Origin: Nostoc sp. LEGE 12450 | Lineage (GTDB): Bacteria; Cyanobacteriota; Cyanobacteriia; Cyanobacteriales; Nostocaceae | Length of the DNA stretch: 64,000 bases | Direction: 5' to 3' | Assembly: GCF_015206895.1 (NCBI RefSeq) | Contig: NZ_JADEXU010000004.1 | Coordinates: 37,484-101,483, forward strand | Shown here: one piece after another, positions 55,847-64,000 of the stretch | How positions within the stretch are numbered: position 1 is the stretch's first letter | How the letters are laid out: every line of letters starts with the position of its first letter | Position numbers and translations under genes: made by a program | Notes under the pieces: generated by a model | Databases searched by the model: none | The model's input: the letters and a program-made list of their open reading frames with translations, nothing else | What the model was told of the DNA's origin: nothing

Positions 55847-55886
55847 GAGTGGCTTATCCGTACTTTAACAGTTATCAGTTATTAGC

Positions 55887-56028
55887 AGGACTTACGCAAA
55901 CAATAGCCAAAACCCTTATTTTCATGTAGGGGCAATTCATGTAGACGCAAAGCGGCTAATCTACGAGTTTTCCAACGGAGTACCCGCAGGATATTACCCC
56001 TACAGCATTGTAGTTTGGTGTAAGTCCT
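55887..56028. mobile_element. Element with AGGACTTAC ends, copy 1
   Basis: The 142-bp element has ends AGGACTTACGCAA and its complement TTGGTGTAAGTCCT, differing at few positions. It lies in the 334-bp spacer upstream of the Ser/Thr kinase and encodes nothing. The interior includes a half copy of the GGGGCAATTCAT palindrome. Confidence 0.5.
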
Positions 56029-56180
56029 AATTAGTTATCAATAATCACTGAACGCTGATGACTGATAACTAATAACTGATTTAAGGGGAGTGCAGATGCA
56101 TAGCCGCTTATTGCTAGACATCCTTCCTATTCATTCTTCTGTTGCCGGATGATAATCCCGTCTAATAATCATGAGATTTT

Positions 56181-57020
56181 CTATCTGTGTTCTGCCAAAA
56201 AAGCTGCAACAGTTTGGTTAAATGCCTCTGGTTGTGTCAAAAACGGCCAGTGATTGCCAGGAACTTGGCAGATGCGTAGTTTTTTGAGATAGGTTTTGTA
56301 GGGCTGGATTTGCCAATCTTGGCGATTAAGTCCTTGTTCTGGTTGGACAAAGAGGGCTTGGATATCAAGAGGGATTGTAAAACCAGGCACTTGCATAACT
56401 GCTTCAAAAATCCCGTCGCGGGCGGCGATGGTAAATTTGCTACCCCAACTACCATCGGGTTTTTCTTCTATTCCTGCTTGGAAAACTTGCTCCTGCAAGA
56501 AACTCCATCCTTGATATTGCTTTAACTGCCGTGCTTGTTGTTCGGCTTCTTCATGACTGGCAAAGGGGCCCATACTTTTGAGAAAAGGTAAGAAGCGATA
56601 CAACATCGGAAAAGTTAGCCTGAGAAGACTGGGCATTTTCCAGATGAAAATGGGATCGACGAGAATTATACTCCGCAAACGCTTTGGGTTTTGCCTTGCC
56701 CAGATAGCGGCTAATTTACCTGTCCACGAATGACTTACAATCTGGGCAGATGCCCATCCTAGATGATCCATGAGTGCTTCAAGGTCTGCGATCGCACTTT
56801 CAAAAGTATAATCTCTCTCAGGCTTAGTACTTTCGCCATGTCCGCGCATATCTGGTGCGACTATGTGGTAGTCTGCTGCTAAGTCATTTCCTAAGCTAGA
56901 CCACACTAAAGCATGGTCGCCTAAACCATGTAACAGTAGTAAGGGTTCTTGACCTTGGTTCCACTCTAAGTAAGAAAGTTGGATATCAGGCTTTGATAAA
57001 GTTTGACGTACAGGCATCAT
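56181..57020 (-). CDS. Alpha/beta hydrolase
   Basis: A 279-residue hydrolase with oxyanion motif LLLLHGLGDHALVW, YHIVAPDMRGHGES, nucleophile elbow VSHSWTG (Ser about residue 97), Asp/Glu region QALFVQPEQGL and the final histidine in CQVPGNHWPFLTQP. All catalytic parts are present, unlike the hydrolase at 14712. The substrate is unknown; an esterase or haloalkane/epoxide-type activity is possible. Confidence 0.9.
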   Translation of the reverse strand: MMPVRQTLSKPDIQLSYLEWNQGQEPLLLLHGLGDHALVWSSLGNDLAADYHIVAPDMRGHGESTKPERDYTFESAIADLEALMDHLGWASAQIVSHSWTGKLAAIWARQNPKRLRSIILVDPIFIWKMPSLLRLTFPMLYRFLPFLKSMGPFASHEEAEQQARQLKQYQGWSFLQEQVFQAGIEEKPDGSWGSKFTIAARDGIFEAVMQVPGFTIPLDIQALFVQPEQGLNRQDWQIQPYKTYLKKLRICQVPGNHWPFLTQPEAFNQTVAAFLAEHR

Positions 57021-57220
57021 TGCACATCCACCAATGAAGAGATAGTTTCGCGTTTATATAGTACTGCGAAACAAGCTGGAGGGCAGGGAGGAATGAGTCT
57101 ATACGATTCGCTACACCTATGACTGGGCGTAGCCCCACTTATAAGATTATTAACTCTTTGCCAACAATTCCTAGCCTCAAAGTGGAAAATGAAGAATGCT
57201 GAATTTTGTAAAGTTTGCTT

Positions 57221-57369
57221 TATATAACGCGATGTGCAACTTATTCTTAAAACCCCACTTCCATTACTCTCCCCGAAAGGTCGAGAGGCTTTGATTATTG
57301 CTCCCCAACGCTAGTAGGGAAGGGGTTGGGGGTTAGGTCTGAGAGAAAGTTGCACATGGCGTTTATATA
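57221..57369. mobile_element. MITE-like element, family B, copy 2
   Basis: A 149-bp element with ends TATATAACGCGATGTGCAACTT (two mismatches to the complement of AAGTTGCACATGGCGTTTATA). The interior resembles 40985-41100 (CTCCCCGAAAGGTCGAGAGG, GGGTTAGGTCTGAGAGAAAG). It fills much of the spacer between the divergent hydrolase and MOSC genes; the rest holds a dispersed-repeat segment near 57110-57140. Confidence 0.75.
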
Positions 57370-57407
57370 ATTAAAAATCCAATTTTTGCAAGAGGAGATA
57401 TTAACTT

Positions 57408-58055
57408 ATGCAAGTTATCTCAGTCAATGTAGGGCTTCCCCGTGAAGTACTTTGGAAGGGCAAAACAGTTACAACGGGGATTTTTAAAGAACCAGTTGAG
57501 GGACGGGTAATGATGCGATCGCTCAACTTAGATGGAGATAGACAAGCTGATTTGAGTGTCCACGGAGGCAAAGACAAAGCAGTTTATGCTTATCCATTCG
57601 AGCATTACGACTATTGGCGGCGCAAGTTACCTGATATAGATTTACCCTGGGGAATGTTTGGTGAAAACTTGACTACAGTGGGGCTGTTAGAAGATGACGT
57701 TAATATTGGCGATCGCTTCCAGATTGGTAGCGCAGAGGTAATAGTGACTCAACCTCGAATGCCTTGTTATAAATTGGGAATCAAGTTTGGACGTGCTGAT
57801 ATAGTTAAACAGTTTTTAGATAGCCGCCTAACGGGGTTCTACTTTTCAGTGCTACAAGAGGGGAAAATAGAAAATGGTGATACTTTGAAGTTAATTAGTC
57901 GAGACTCAAACAATGTGACTATTGCCGATATTACCCGATTGTATGCACGCGAGACAGACGATCTAGAACTGTTACACCGCGTCGTAAAAGTTGAGGCTTT
58001 ATCAATAAGTTGGCGAGATTATTTCCAGCAGAAAATCGAAAAGCTGAACAGATGA
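57408..58055 (+). CDS. MOSC-domain protein (YiiM-like)
   Basis: A 215-residue MOSC protein: N-terminal segment with GIFKEPVEGRVMMRSLNLDGD, then QADLSVHGGKDKAVYAYP, MFGENLTT and the conserved Cys in TQPRMPCYKLG. MOSC domains bind sulphur or molybdopterin at this Cys. YiiM-type proteins reduce N-hydroxylated compounds with the molybdenum cofactor. GAGGAG lies ahead of the ATG. Confidence 0.92.
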   Translation: MQVISVNVGLPREVLWKGKTVTTGIFKEPVEGRVMMRSLNLDGDRQADLSVHGGKDKAVYAYPFEHYDYWRRKLPDIDLPWGMFGENLTTVGLLEDDVNIGDRFQIGSAEVIVTQPRMPCYKLGIKFGRADIVKQFLDSRLTGFYFSVLQEGKIENGDTLKLISRDSNNVTIADITRLYARETDDLELLHRVVKVEALSISWRDYFQQKIEKLNR

Positions 58056-58110
58056 ATTTCATCCATGTTAGAATTCGTCAGAAAACGCTCTAATTGTTTT
58101 AGAAACAGTC

Positions 58111-59031
58111 TCAACTTTTTTCATAAGTCAAATTACCTTGCTGCGATCGCGCATTTGGAGTCAGAGTAATTAAATCGTCTATATTCCGTTTCATTGTGGC
58201 GCAAATCGTATCTAGAGGTAAGTCGTTAGGGTCATAACCAAAGGGGTTTTCTATCTCCAAGCCGATTGCTTCAATGCCAAATACTGTAAAACCAACTAAA
58301 GCTGAAATTAAACCTGTCCACCAACCCAGAGTAGCCACTATTTGAAAGGGTAGTAGTAAACAATATAGTAACAATAATTGCTTTAAATGAATGGCATAGG
58401 CTAATGGCATAGGTGTTTTTAAAATCCGTTCACAAGCACCTAAATTATCTACAAGATTGTTTAATAATTCTTGCATAGATGTTAGCTGGTAACTGTTAAG
58501 GCATTTGCGATGATATTGCTCTTGTAAATAATCTCCTATCCAAAAGGCAACCTCTATAGGAGGATTATTCATAATCTTCAATTTTATATATTTACTAGAT
58601 GGCATTAAATCTTCTAACTCACTATTGACTTTTTCTTCTCGCAAATGTAATTTAGTTGTCACAGCAAAAGCTACCAATAAATTTAATGCTGTAATTTTAT
58701 TGCTTTTATCTTCTGGAGCTATTTCGTCAATAGATACCCAAATTTGCCGGGCCAGATTTCGGATGTTATTTACTAGAGAACCCCAGCATTTTCTCCCTTC
58801 CCAAAATCGCTCATAAGCAGTATTGGTGCGAAATACCAGTAATAAACCTAAAACAATACTAGGAATAACACTTCCTAAAATCGGTTGAGATACAGGTAGT
58901 TCAAAATGGTAAAGAATAGAAATCAAAAATCCGAAAACTCCGCAGAACAAAATATGTTTGTAGATTGCTTTCATGACCGAACCTTTAAATTGCAATGTTG
59001 TACGTAGCCATGTAATTTTTTTGGTTGTCAT
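58111..59031 (-). CDS. Bestrophin-family (UPF0187) channel
   Basis: A 306-residue membrane protein: an N-terminal pair of hydrophobic helices (FCGVFGFLISILYHF, LGSVIPSIVLGLLLVFRTN) with the family signature RTNTAYERFWEGRKCWGSLVNN-type region. A second hydrophobic pair (about 215-260) and the C-terminal ENPFGYDPNDLPLD complete the fold. Homologues are chloride/bicarbonate-type anion channels of bestrophin fold; a cyanobacterial role in ion balance is inferred. Confidence 0.9.
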   Translation of the reverse strand: MTTKKITWLRTTLQFKGSVMKAIYKHILFCGVFGFLISILYHFELPVSQPILGSVIPSIVLGLLLVFRTNTAYERFWEGRKCWGSLVNNIRNLARQIWVSIDEIAPEDKSNKITALNLLVAFAVTTKLHLREEKVNSELEDLMPSSKYIKLKIMNNPPIEVAFWIGDYLQEQYHRKCLNSYQLTSMQELLNNLVDNLGACERILKTPMPLAYAIHLKQLLLLYCLLLPFQIVATLGWWTGLISALVGFTVFGIEAIGLEIENPFGYDPNDLPLDTICATMKRNIDDLITLTPNARSQQGNLTYEKS

Positions 59032-59502
59032 GCAGTCACCCCAAGAGAATATTTAGCGAATCGATAGATTAAATATCGATACTTTAAAAATAATAACTAT
59101 ATAAATAGCAAAATTGGCAAGCAGGATACTTTAAAAAGTAATCTTGCTAAAAAACATGATACATTTGCGATAATGATTGTATTTTAGCTTCTGTTATACA
59201 ATATGAGTCCGGTTAAATACCTATTTATTAAGACTAATGCAAATAGTTTTTTGTCAGCGATTAAGCGACCATTATATAAAAATCAACAGTGCTTGTGGCT
59301 AATTGTAAAGAAATGTAAATAATTATCGGTGGCTGCATAAATCGCGCGCTTCACTCTGATAAGTCGATAGAAGAAAAGGTAGATGGCTCAGGGTAATGGT
59401 TATACCGCATTAGTCGGTGTCATATACCCCAGTAAACCAAAAAGTTCTAATCTGTACAAATCCTGCCCTGTAAATTGAATGTTTAGACATAACTAAATTT
59501 AG
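59032..59502. other. Gene-free spacer, possible small RNA unit 1
   Basis: No ORF is supported. A CATATACCCC motif (59421-59430) stands 54 nt before the terminator at 59485. The same layout recurs twice to the right. Confidence 0.35.
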
Positions 59503-59517
59503 TTATGTCTTTTTTTT
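59485..59517 (+). terminator. Strong rightward terminator over the VOC 3' end
   Basis: AGACATAACTAAA and its exact complement TTTAGTTATGTCT form a 26-bp palindrome (59485-59510) followed by seven T residues. The palindrome can also serve the minus-strand VOC gene, whose stop lies inside it. No rightward gene precedes it closely. Confidence 0.8.
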
Positions 59518-59901
59518 GTGGTTAGTCTCAAAACGTTGAATTTCAATTAAATAACCACTGGGATCGCGTAAAAAACAGTGATAAATATTGTACTTTTCAT
59601 TTAGTGTAGGTGGCTTTTCAAATTTGACACCACGTTCTTTGAGATATTCAAACCACTCATCCACCTGCGGCGTTACTAGGGTAAAAATGACACTTGATTG
59701 CTTGTCGGCTGGAGGAGTCGATGTTTCGCTTGCTTGACAAAATCCCAAGTATCCAGAACCACTAACAGTATAAATTCGACAGGTTCCTTGGTCAAGCCAT
59801 AGCTCCAAGCCCAGCATTTGCTCGTAGAATTCTGTAGAGGCATTGAGATTATGGGTGTAAAAGAAGGTAATTTGCTGTTCTATTTGCGGATGAGTAGACA
59901 T
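59503..59901 (-). CDS. VOC (glyoxalase/bleomycin-resistance) family protein
   Basis: A 132-residue VOC-fold protein of paired beta-alpha-beta-beta-beta units: ITFFYTHNLNASTEFYEQMLGLELWLD, VIFTLVTPQVDEWFEYLKERGV and FLRDPSGYLIEIQRF. The C-terminal Glu of EIQRF is the usual metal ligand. Substrates of this superfamily are very varied. The Lys-rich end is encoded by the terminator's T-tract region. Confidence 0.9.
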   Translation of the reverse strand: MSTHPQIEQQITFFYTHNLNASTEFYEQMLGLELWLDQGTCRIYTVSGSGYLGFCQASETSTPPADKQSSVIFTLVTPQVDEWFEYLKERGVKFEKPPTLNEKYNIYHCFLRDPSGYLIEIQRFETNHKKKT

Positions 59902-59905
59902 AAAT

Positions 59906-60018
59906 ACATTTGAGTATATACCCCAAGGACATCTGGCGATCGCAGATGTAAAAATTAATTGATGTTAGAAACCTGTTACTACTCCAGAATGCCTTAAGTG
60001 CATCTGGAGTTTCTTTTT
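59906..60018 (+). ncRNA. Candidate small RNA unit 2
   Basis: ACATTTGAGTATATACCCC (59906-59924) is followed after 56 nt by a terminator: ACTCCAGAATGC (59981-59992), GCATCTGGAGT (60000-60010) and a T-rich tract. The lead motif closely matches 60591-60609. No rightward coding gene is present. Confidence 0.35.
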
Positions 60019-60027
60019 GAAAAAGCC

Positions 60028-60160
60028 ATGTCTACGATGGTCACTGAGCCAAGTCGTACCACTTCTCTACGAGACGCTACGCGAACGTGGAAGCAAGCTA
60101 CGCGCAGCGTCTGTCTGCGACACGCTGCGCGAACGTAGAGAAGTGCGGGCTGCACCTACG
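60028..60160. repeat. Short dispersed repeats with inverted ends
   Basis: CACTTCTCTACG (60060-60071) and CGTAGAGAAGTG (60134-60145) are perfect inverted repeats around nested palindromes (GACGCTACGCGAACGTGGAA, GACACGCTGCGCGAACG). A GCCATGTCTACGATGG segment precedes. Same class as 1540-1655. Confidence 0.7.
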
Positions 60161-60327
60161 CAATTTTTCAAATCATCCTGATCAGCCAAAAGACGGCTGA
60201 ATAGGGATGCATACCGAATTATTTATATTTAACATAGGGCATCACTTTGTTGATGTACCCCCTCCTAGCAAACAACTCTCGCAAAGCAGCCTCAGATTTA
60301 CTGGGGCTGTTTTGCGTTACTTCAATA

Positions 60328-60535
60328 AGACTTACGCAAAATCTCATCTTTCAAACTCTCATTTCTCTGTGTCGCGCCAGTTGCTACAAGTCGGGGAACC
60401 CGATGCCACTTGCTCATGGGGGAAACCCCCTTGGCGCTAGCCTCTCCCTTTGGGAGAAGACCGCAGTGGCTCCCCAACGCACTGGCTTCTCTGCGCCTCT
60501 GCGGTTCCTTATCCCGTAACTCGTGCGTAAGTCCT
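60328..60535. mobile_element. Element with AGGACTTACGCA-type ends, copy 2
   Basis: The 208-bp segment runs from AGACTTACGCAAA to GTGCGTAAGTCCT, inverted ends matching those at 55887-56028. The interior is unrelated to copy 1 and includes CTGCGCCTCTGCGGTTCC, a common dispersed motif. Two overlapping rightward frames here (77 and 90 codons) are repeat-derived and not called. Confidence 0.5.
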
Positions 60536-60590
60536 ATTCAAACAGAAAATTTGTGTAAACAAAGCAGTTAATCCTCAGACATTCATTACT

Positions 60591-60704
60591 GTATTTGAGT
60601 GTATACCCTGATGACGTAGGATACTCTCACGGTGAAAATTTGGTATAGGTAAATGCGTATCTTTCCTGACTCCAGATTTGTTACAAACATTTCTGGAGTT
60701 TTTT
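60591..60704 (+). ncRNA. Candidate small RNA unit 3
   Basis: GTATTTGAGTGTATACCCT (60591-60609) is followed after 59 nt by ACTCCAGA (60669-60676), TCTGGAGT (60692-60699) and a six-T tract. The terminator stem is the same as in unit 2. Nothing is encoded between. The remaining 100 bp up to the SIMPL gene show nothing. Confidence 0.35.
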
Positions 60705-60804
60705 CATTATTGGAGTTATTGATTCGGCTCAGAAGAAAATAGTTAAGCGATCGCACTTATTCATCTTGATTAAATCAAAGTGCGACACACTTAAATGTAA
60801 ATGC

Positions 60805-61707
60805 TTATTTAGTTGTATATGTTACAAAAATATCCTTTTTCATCTCAACTTCTGCTAGGGCATCTGGATTATAAGTCGGTGATAATAAAAAACTAGCAAA
60901 TGATGGTAAAGGAACTCCAGTTTTAGAACTACATGAGGGATAAAATAATGTGTAAAATGGTTCAGCTACAGAAGGAACATCAAGTTTAACACTCATAGCA
61001 GTTGCTAAAGCCTGAGCGCGGCTTTGAGCATCTTTCATTGCTGATTGATAAACTGAACTCTGTAAAGCCTGACAGTCATTTACTGCGTACTCAACGCCCA
61101 CACTCTTAACGGAAATATTATCAAGTTGGCTTGTCGCTTTATTCGCTGTAGCAACAATTTCCTGGACACGCTCGCGTGTTGGTTTTTCCAACCTCAGCAA
61201 TATTTTGGCGTTATTTTCGCTGGAATTCGGGTTAATTTGCACTTGAATTTTATCAGCACTAATTCCTTTGGCAATTAGGCTATTAACTACAGGCTGGAGA
61301 GTTGCTTTAGTTAGTGATTTTTTGCTTGGTGAAGATTCTGCTACTGTTTTGTAATTTAAGAATAGAGTTGGTGAGGCAGCCCGGTCTTGTTGTTCCAACA
61401 AAGAGGGACTGCCGTTCGCCCTTGGCGTGCCGGAGGCATACCCAGAGGGTGAGGATATGCGGCGGGTTTGCGGTAGAGATGATGGTTGCGTTTCTGGCTC
61501 ACCATTGCTACTTTCGCTACTGAATACCAGTTCAATATCAGCTGTATCTGCTGGCACTTTTACTACTCCTTGACCGATTACCATTAATGAATGGCGATCG
61601 CTTGCTGGTGGATAAAATAATTGGGCATTAGTAACTTTGGGCGTTAATACTCCCACGCCGACAGTCACGGTAATACTTACCAACATTAGAGCAGTTATTT
61701 TTCTCAT
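60805..61707 (-). CDS. SIMPL (DUF541) domain protein, exported
   Basis: From ATG 61707 (MRKITALMLVSITVTVGVGV) it has a signal peptide ending near TNAQ. A DUF541/SIMPL domain follows (HSLMVIGQGVVKVPADTADI; SAMKDAQSRAQALATAMSVK). Such periplasmic proteins fold into oligomeric rings of unclear function. About 45 residues (about 72-115, GEPETQPSSLPQTRRISSPS onward) interrupt the domain and derive from a dispersed repeat at 61395-61480. Confidence 0.88.
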   Translation of the reverse strand: MRKITALMLVSITVTVGVGVLTPKVTNAQLFYPPASDRHSLMVIGQGVVKVPADTADIELVFSSESSNGEPETQPSSLPQTRRISSPSGYASGTPRANGSPSLLEQQDRAASPTLFLNYKTVAESSPSKKSLTKATLQPVVNSLIAKGISADKIQVQINPNSSENNAKILLRLEKPTRERVQEIVATANKATSQLDNISVKSVGVEYAVNDCQALQSSVYQSAMKDAQSRAQALATAMSVKLDVPSVAEPFYTLFYPSCSSKTGVPLPSFASFLLSPTYNPDALAEVEMKKDIFVTYTTK

Positions 61708-61841
61708 GTCCTGGGAATGTCCTTTGAACCTAATTGTCAAAGTTTACACCTCAAAAGCAGGATACTTACAAAAATATTGAGCTAATCTCACAAGTAAACG
61801 CCGTTAGATTAGCTCAAAAATTAAAAATTTACTGCGAACTA

Positions 61842-62219
61842 TTAACCAAACCAGTGAGAGGCTTCACAAGCTGGCTGAACTGTTTCACAAACACGATCGT
61901 TAATCCAATCTGACTTTTCTTGAACGATTAAACAAATGCCTTGGTGAATCAAATTCTGTAGGTGGAGTTGCTGCTCTAAGGGTTTACGAGGCAATTTGTA
62001 ATAAGCCAAGCTTCCTTGTTCAGCCTCCGCTAGGGAAATATGTCCCTCAGACATAGCGCCGTCAAAAGAGGGAAGGCGGGTGAGGACGAAAGCAATTAGC
62101 TCTTGGCGTAAGTCAGGAATCGCAAAGGCTTTTTGATATGGATGGTATGGATATGTATCCAAAACGCTTTCAATCTCTCCTACTACTGATTGCTGTGTTA
62201 AATTAACTAGCGTTTTCAT
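61842..62219 (-). CDS. Uncharacterised protein, weakly ComFB-like
   Basis: A 125-residue soluble protein. The part LVNLTQQSVVGEIESVLDTY to IPDLRQELIAFVLTRLPSF resembles the helical core of ComFB-family proteins, small nucleotide-binding regulators in cyanobacteria, but the cysteines of classical members are missing in that part. Two Cys occur at the C-terminus (RVCETVQPACEASHWFG). The assignment is tentative. Confidence 0.6.
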   Translation of the reverse strand: MKTLVNLTQQSVVGEIESVLDTYPYHPYQKAFAIPDLRQELIAFVLTRLPSFDGAMSEGHISLAEAEQGSLAYYKLPRKPLEQQLHLQNLIHQGICLIVQEKSDWINDRVCETVQPACEASHWFG

Positions 62220-62736
62220 AATTTTTAAACTCCTTTTTTAATCCAGTCAATGATTCGTAGAGAAAACAAATTTTTTAGATGATAATCAGTTAAAAGTAAT
62301 TCAACTGATAGATGCAATAAACCTGTAACTAGCCTTTTATCTTGGTCGAATATCAGACATTTGGATTTGCTTAATTTTAGTTAAAGTTTATACTGATTCA
62401 CAGCATGACTTATTAAAACAGCATCCAATATGCTGGGAGGTTAGCGACATTTTCTATTTATAATCCTAATTGTTTCAAATTTTTGCCAAAAAGGCAGAAA
62501 TCTACATAAAAGGCAGCATCAAAGCTAGGGGATCAAAATTAACGGCAATAAAAATCTTGAATTAGGAACAAGTTTTTAATGAAGTTAAGCTTTGTTGGTA
62601 ATTTACATCACATTTTACGCTCACTACAAAATTTGCTGTTTCATCTAAAAAACTTATTTGTTGCATATTGATTTAGTAAGTCACATAAATAGCGACTCAC
62701 TAGAGCGCAAAATCAGTCTAGCGACTGATGAAATGA
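62220..62736. other. Gene-free spacer
   Basis: The 517 AT-rich bases between two leftward genes show no supported gene, repeat or strong hairpin. The promoter of the gene at 62219 should lie at its left end. Confidence 0.4.
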
Positions 62737-63801
62737 TCAGACAAAAACGTTGAAAAAGTTCACATTGTCTAAAGGTAGATGACGCAACTGATGATTAATT
62801 TCATCCGCCGCCGCTAATCCAGAAAGCATCGCACCTTCTGCAAGATTGCCGCCACACCAATCACCACAGCAAACTAAAGGTAAGGGAGTTTCGGCAGACA
62901 AAAAAGCCTCGTGCCAAGGACGGCTAGGAAAGGCATAACGCCAACGATGTACTTGCATCCATTCAGGAGTGTTCAGCCAAGGAAGGGACAGAGATTCGGC
63001 TGCTCGTTGCAACATTAGCTTTCCAACAGGTTCTAAATCCTGGGATTCTAGATGGCGTTGGGCAAAATCAGCGCTACTTTGGACTACAAAATGTGGTTGT
63101 TGAGGGTTAGGACGCTTGCTACTGTCCAAACCAATCCATGCTAAATCAGCATCATCTACAAAAGTTAGAGCTTTCCACTCAGGGAGTGGTTGGGATGTGA
63201 GAGGATATCCAGCGATCGCACTAATGGAAGGATAAAATTCTACAGAACGCAAGCTATCAAGAAAGGCTGTATCTAATACACCTTCACCCAAAGATTCCAA
63301 CAGCATCACAGCTTGGGGTGCAGGAATAGCGACGACTATAGCTTTTGCAGTTAATTCTTCGTTGCTAGATTCAACAGTGATACGCCAACTATTTTCGGGA
63401 GTTGGGGTAATAGCAATGACACGCCGATTCAGTAATATTTCTAGACCTGGAGAGAGGGATTTAGCGATCGCACTCATTCCCCCAGGTGCAACATATCGCG
63501 GACTACGGTTTTTTGGTTCAGATAAATGAGCGTCTGCTGTGAGTTCGTAAACCTCCTCCGTCCAAACTTCGAGGATATGGCGCGATCGCAATATCTCCAC
63601 AAAACGTCTAAATAATTCACCCTTTGGCTTCAGGTAACAAGCCCCATGATCGGCCCAAGTTCCATGCAAGCGGCGTGTAGCCAATCTTCCACCCAAACCA
63701 CGGGACTTGTCCACCACTAGCACCGAATATCCAGCTTGACTTAATTGCTGGGCGCAGACTAAACCAGCCATTCCGGCACCAATCACTGCAATATCAGTCA
63801 T
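62737..63801 (-). CDS. FAD-dependent oxidoreductase, renalase-like
   Basis: A 354-residue flavoprotein: the Rossmann dinucleotide motif VIGAGMAGLVCAQQLSQAGY is followed by VVDKSRGLGGRLATRR. The substrate domain and the C-terminal CCGDWCGGNLAEGAMLSG complete the family pattern (COG3380, renalase-type amine or dihydronicotinamide oxidase). Renalases oxidise misreduced isomers of NAD(P)H; the cyanobacterial substrate is not known. Confidence 0.9.
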   Translation of the reverse strand: MTDIAVIGAGMAGLVCAQQLSQAGYSVLVVDKSRGLGGRLATRRLHGTWADHGACYLKPKGELFRRFVEILRSRHILEVWTEEVYELTADAHLSEPKNRSPRYVAPGGMSAIAKSLSPGLEILLNRRVIAITPTPENSWRITVESSNEELTAKAIVVAIPAPQAVMLLESLGEGVLDTAFLDSLRSVEFYPSISAIAGYPLTSQPLPEWKALTFVDDADLAWIGLDSSKRPNPQQPHFVVQSSADFAQRHLESQDLEPVGKLMLQRAAESLSLPWLNTPEWMQVHRWRYAFPSRPWHEAFLSAETPLPLVCCGDWCGGNLAEGAMLSGLAAADEINHQLRHLPLDNVNFFNVFV

Positions 63802-63824
63802 GAGTCAATAGTCCTTTGAGAGAA

Positions 63825-63855
63825 GGCAGGAGGCAGAGGGCAGGAGGCAGGAGGA
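63825..63855. repeat. Short heptameric GGCAGGA array
   Basis: Four consecutive units (GGCAGGA, GGCAGAG, GGCAGGA, GGCAGGA) upstream of the oxidoreductase gene match the larger array at 23562. The last 145 bases of the window hold no visible gene. Confidence 0.75.
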
Positions 63856-64000
63856 AAGAAGTATCATTGATTACTTTAATTTTGAGTCATTACCCAGTTT
63901 AAAAAGAAGATACTGTCTACAGCCTAAGTCCAATGCAGTTGCGCGTGGGTTACTCCTGCCTTCTATACGTAGGATTATATTAAATGAGATTGAGTTACTT

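Noticed and set aside
60207..60519. Two overlapping rightward ORFs of 77 and 90 codons
   Set aside because: They run through dispersed repeats and an element with AGGACTTACGCA-type ends; no protein-like composition or start signals.
1..64000. tRNA, rRNA or other standard RNA genes
   Set aside because: No T-loop-like GGTTCGA(A/G)TCC element with matching cloverleaf was seen outside coding regions; the one similar string (near 33047) is inside glgP.

Overview
The window comes from a filamentous, Nostoc-like cyanobacterium. Photosystem genes (psaD, psbI), the orange carotenoid protein and a high-light-inducible protein place it in the cyanobacteria. Many HIP1 octamers (GCGATCGC), heptameric GGCAGGA/GGCAGAA arrays, and short dispersed repeats lodged between and inside genes are typical of Nostoc-type genomes. 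No rRNA, tRNA, CRISPR array or intact insertion sequence was found.

Layout. 1-6.7 kb: a histidine kinase cut by the left edge, psaD, trpE, an Hlip cluster and, divergent from it, ocp. 7-7.6 kb: a pentapeptide-repeat gene. 7.7-14.3 kb: an AT-rich accessory island. It holds a catalytically complete long prokaryotic Argonaute, overlapped by a Cas4-like Fe-S nuclease and preceded by a small protein. Divergent from these are an XRE-ImmA/IrrE regulator-protease and a second ImmA protease without DNA-binding domain, then a Uma2 nuclease-fold gene and a probably frameshifted gene. 14.7-19.5 kb: a hydrolase, two uncharacterised genes, an FtsE-type ATPase and a WecG/TagA glycosyltransferase. 19.9-22.9 kb: a signalling cassette (NarL-type regulator, receiver-GAF-PP2C phosphatase, RsbW-like ATPase). 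23-26.6 kb: the C-terminal-domain homologue of OCP (CTDH), a queG-HAD fusion and a helical carotenoid protein (HCP). 26.7-33.1 kb: ABC ATPase, glycosyltransferase, DUF429, DUF29 and glucan phosphorylase. 33.1-36.5 kb: gene-poor, with a candidate small peptide gene and an acyltransferase. 36.5-42.7 kb: psbI, an LptD-like protein, a secreted beta-rich protein and murJ. 43-46.1 kb: a four-GAF histidine kinase that reads as a multi-chromophore cyanobacteriochrome. 46.2-53.8 kb: lumenal pentapeptide protein, LCP protein, mannose-1-phosphate guanylyltransferase, YidD, UbiB-family kinase and an ABC-2 exporter. 54-64 kb: Ser/Thr kinase, hydrolase, MOSC protein, bestrophin, VOC protein, SIMPL protein, a ComFB-like protein and an FAD oxidoreductase, with repeat-rich spacers.

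How the genes work together. OCP, CTDH and HCP lie within 21 kb and together make a modular carotenoid-protein photoprotection set: full-length quencher, carotenoid carrier and free helical quencher. The Argonaute operon and the divergent XRE/ImmA pair look like a nucleic-acid-guided defence module with its own protease-linked regulation. This is the best candidate here for a system not fully described. The 11.1-11.45 kb spacer between the two arms carries several GTTGAA/TTCAAC half-sites, a plausible shared operator region.

Mobile-DNA relics are frequent. They include two MITE-like families with terminal inverted repeats (one with a perfect 10-bp target duplication), an IS200/IS605-type remnant and several short dispersed repeats inserted in coding regions. 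Three rightward hairpin-plus-T-tract structures in a zone with no rightward gene (59.4-60.7 kb) suggest unannotated small RNAs. All functional calls rest on reading the sequence and on family knowledge; no database search was run.
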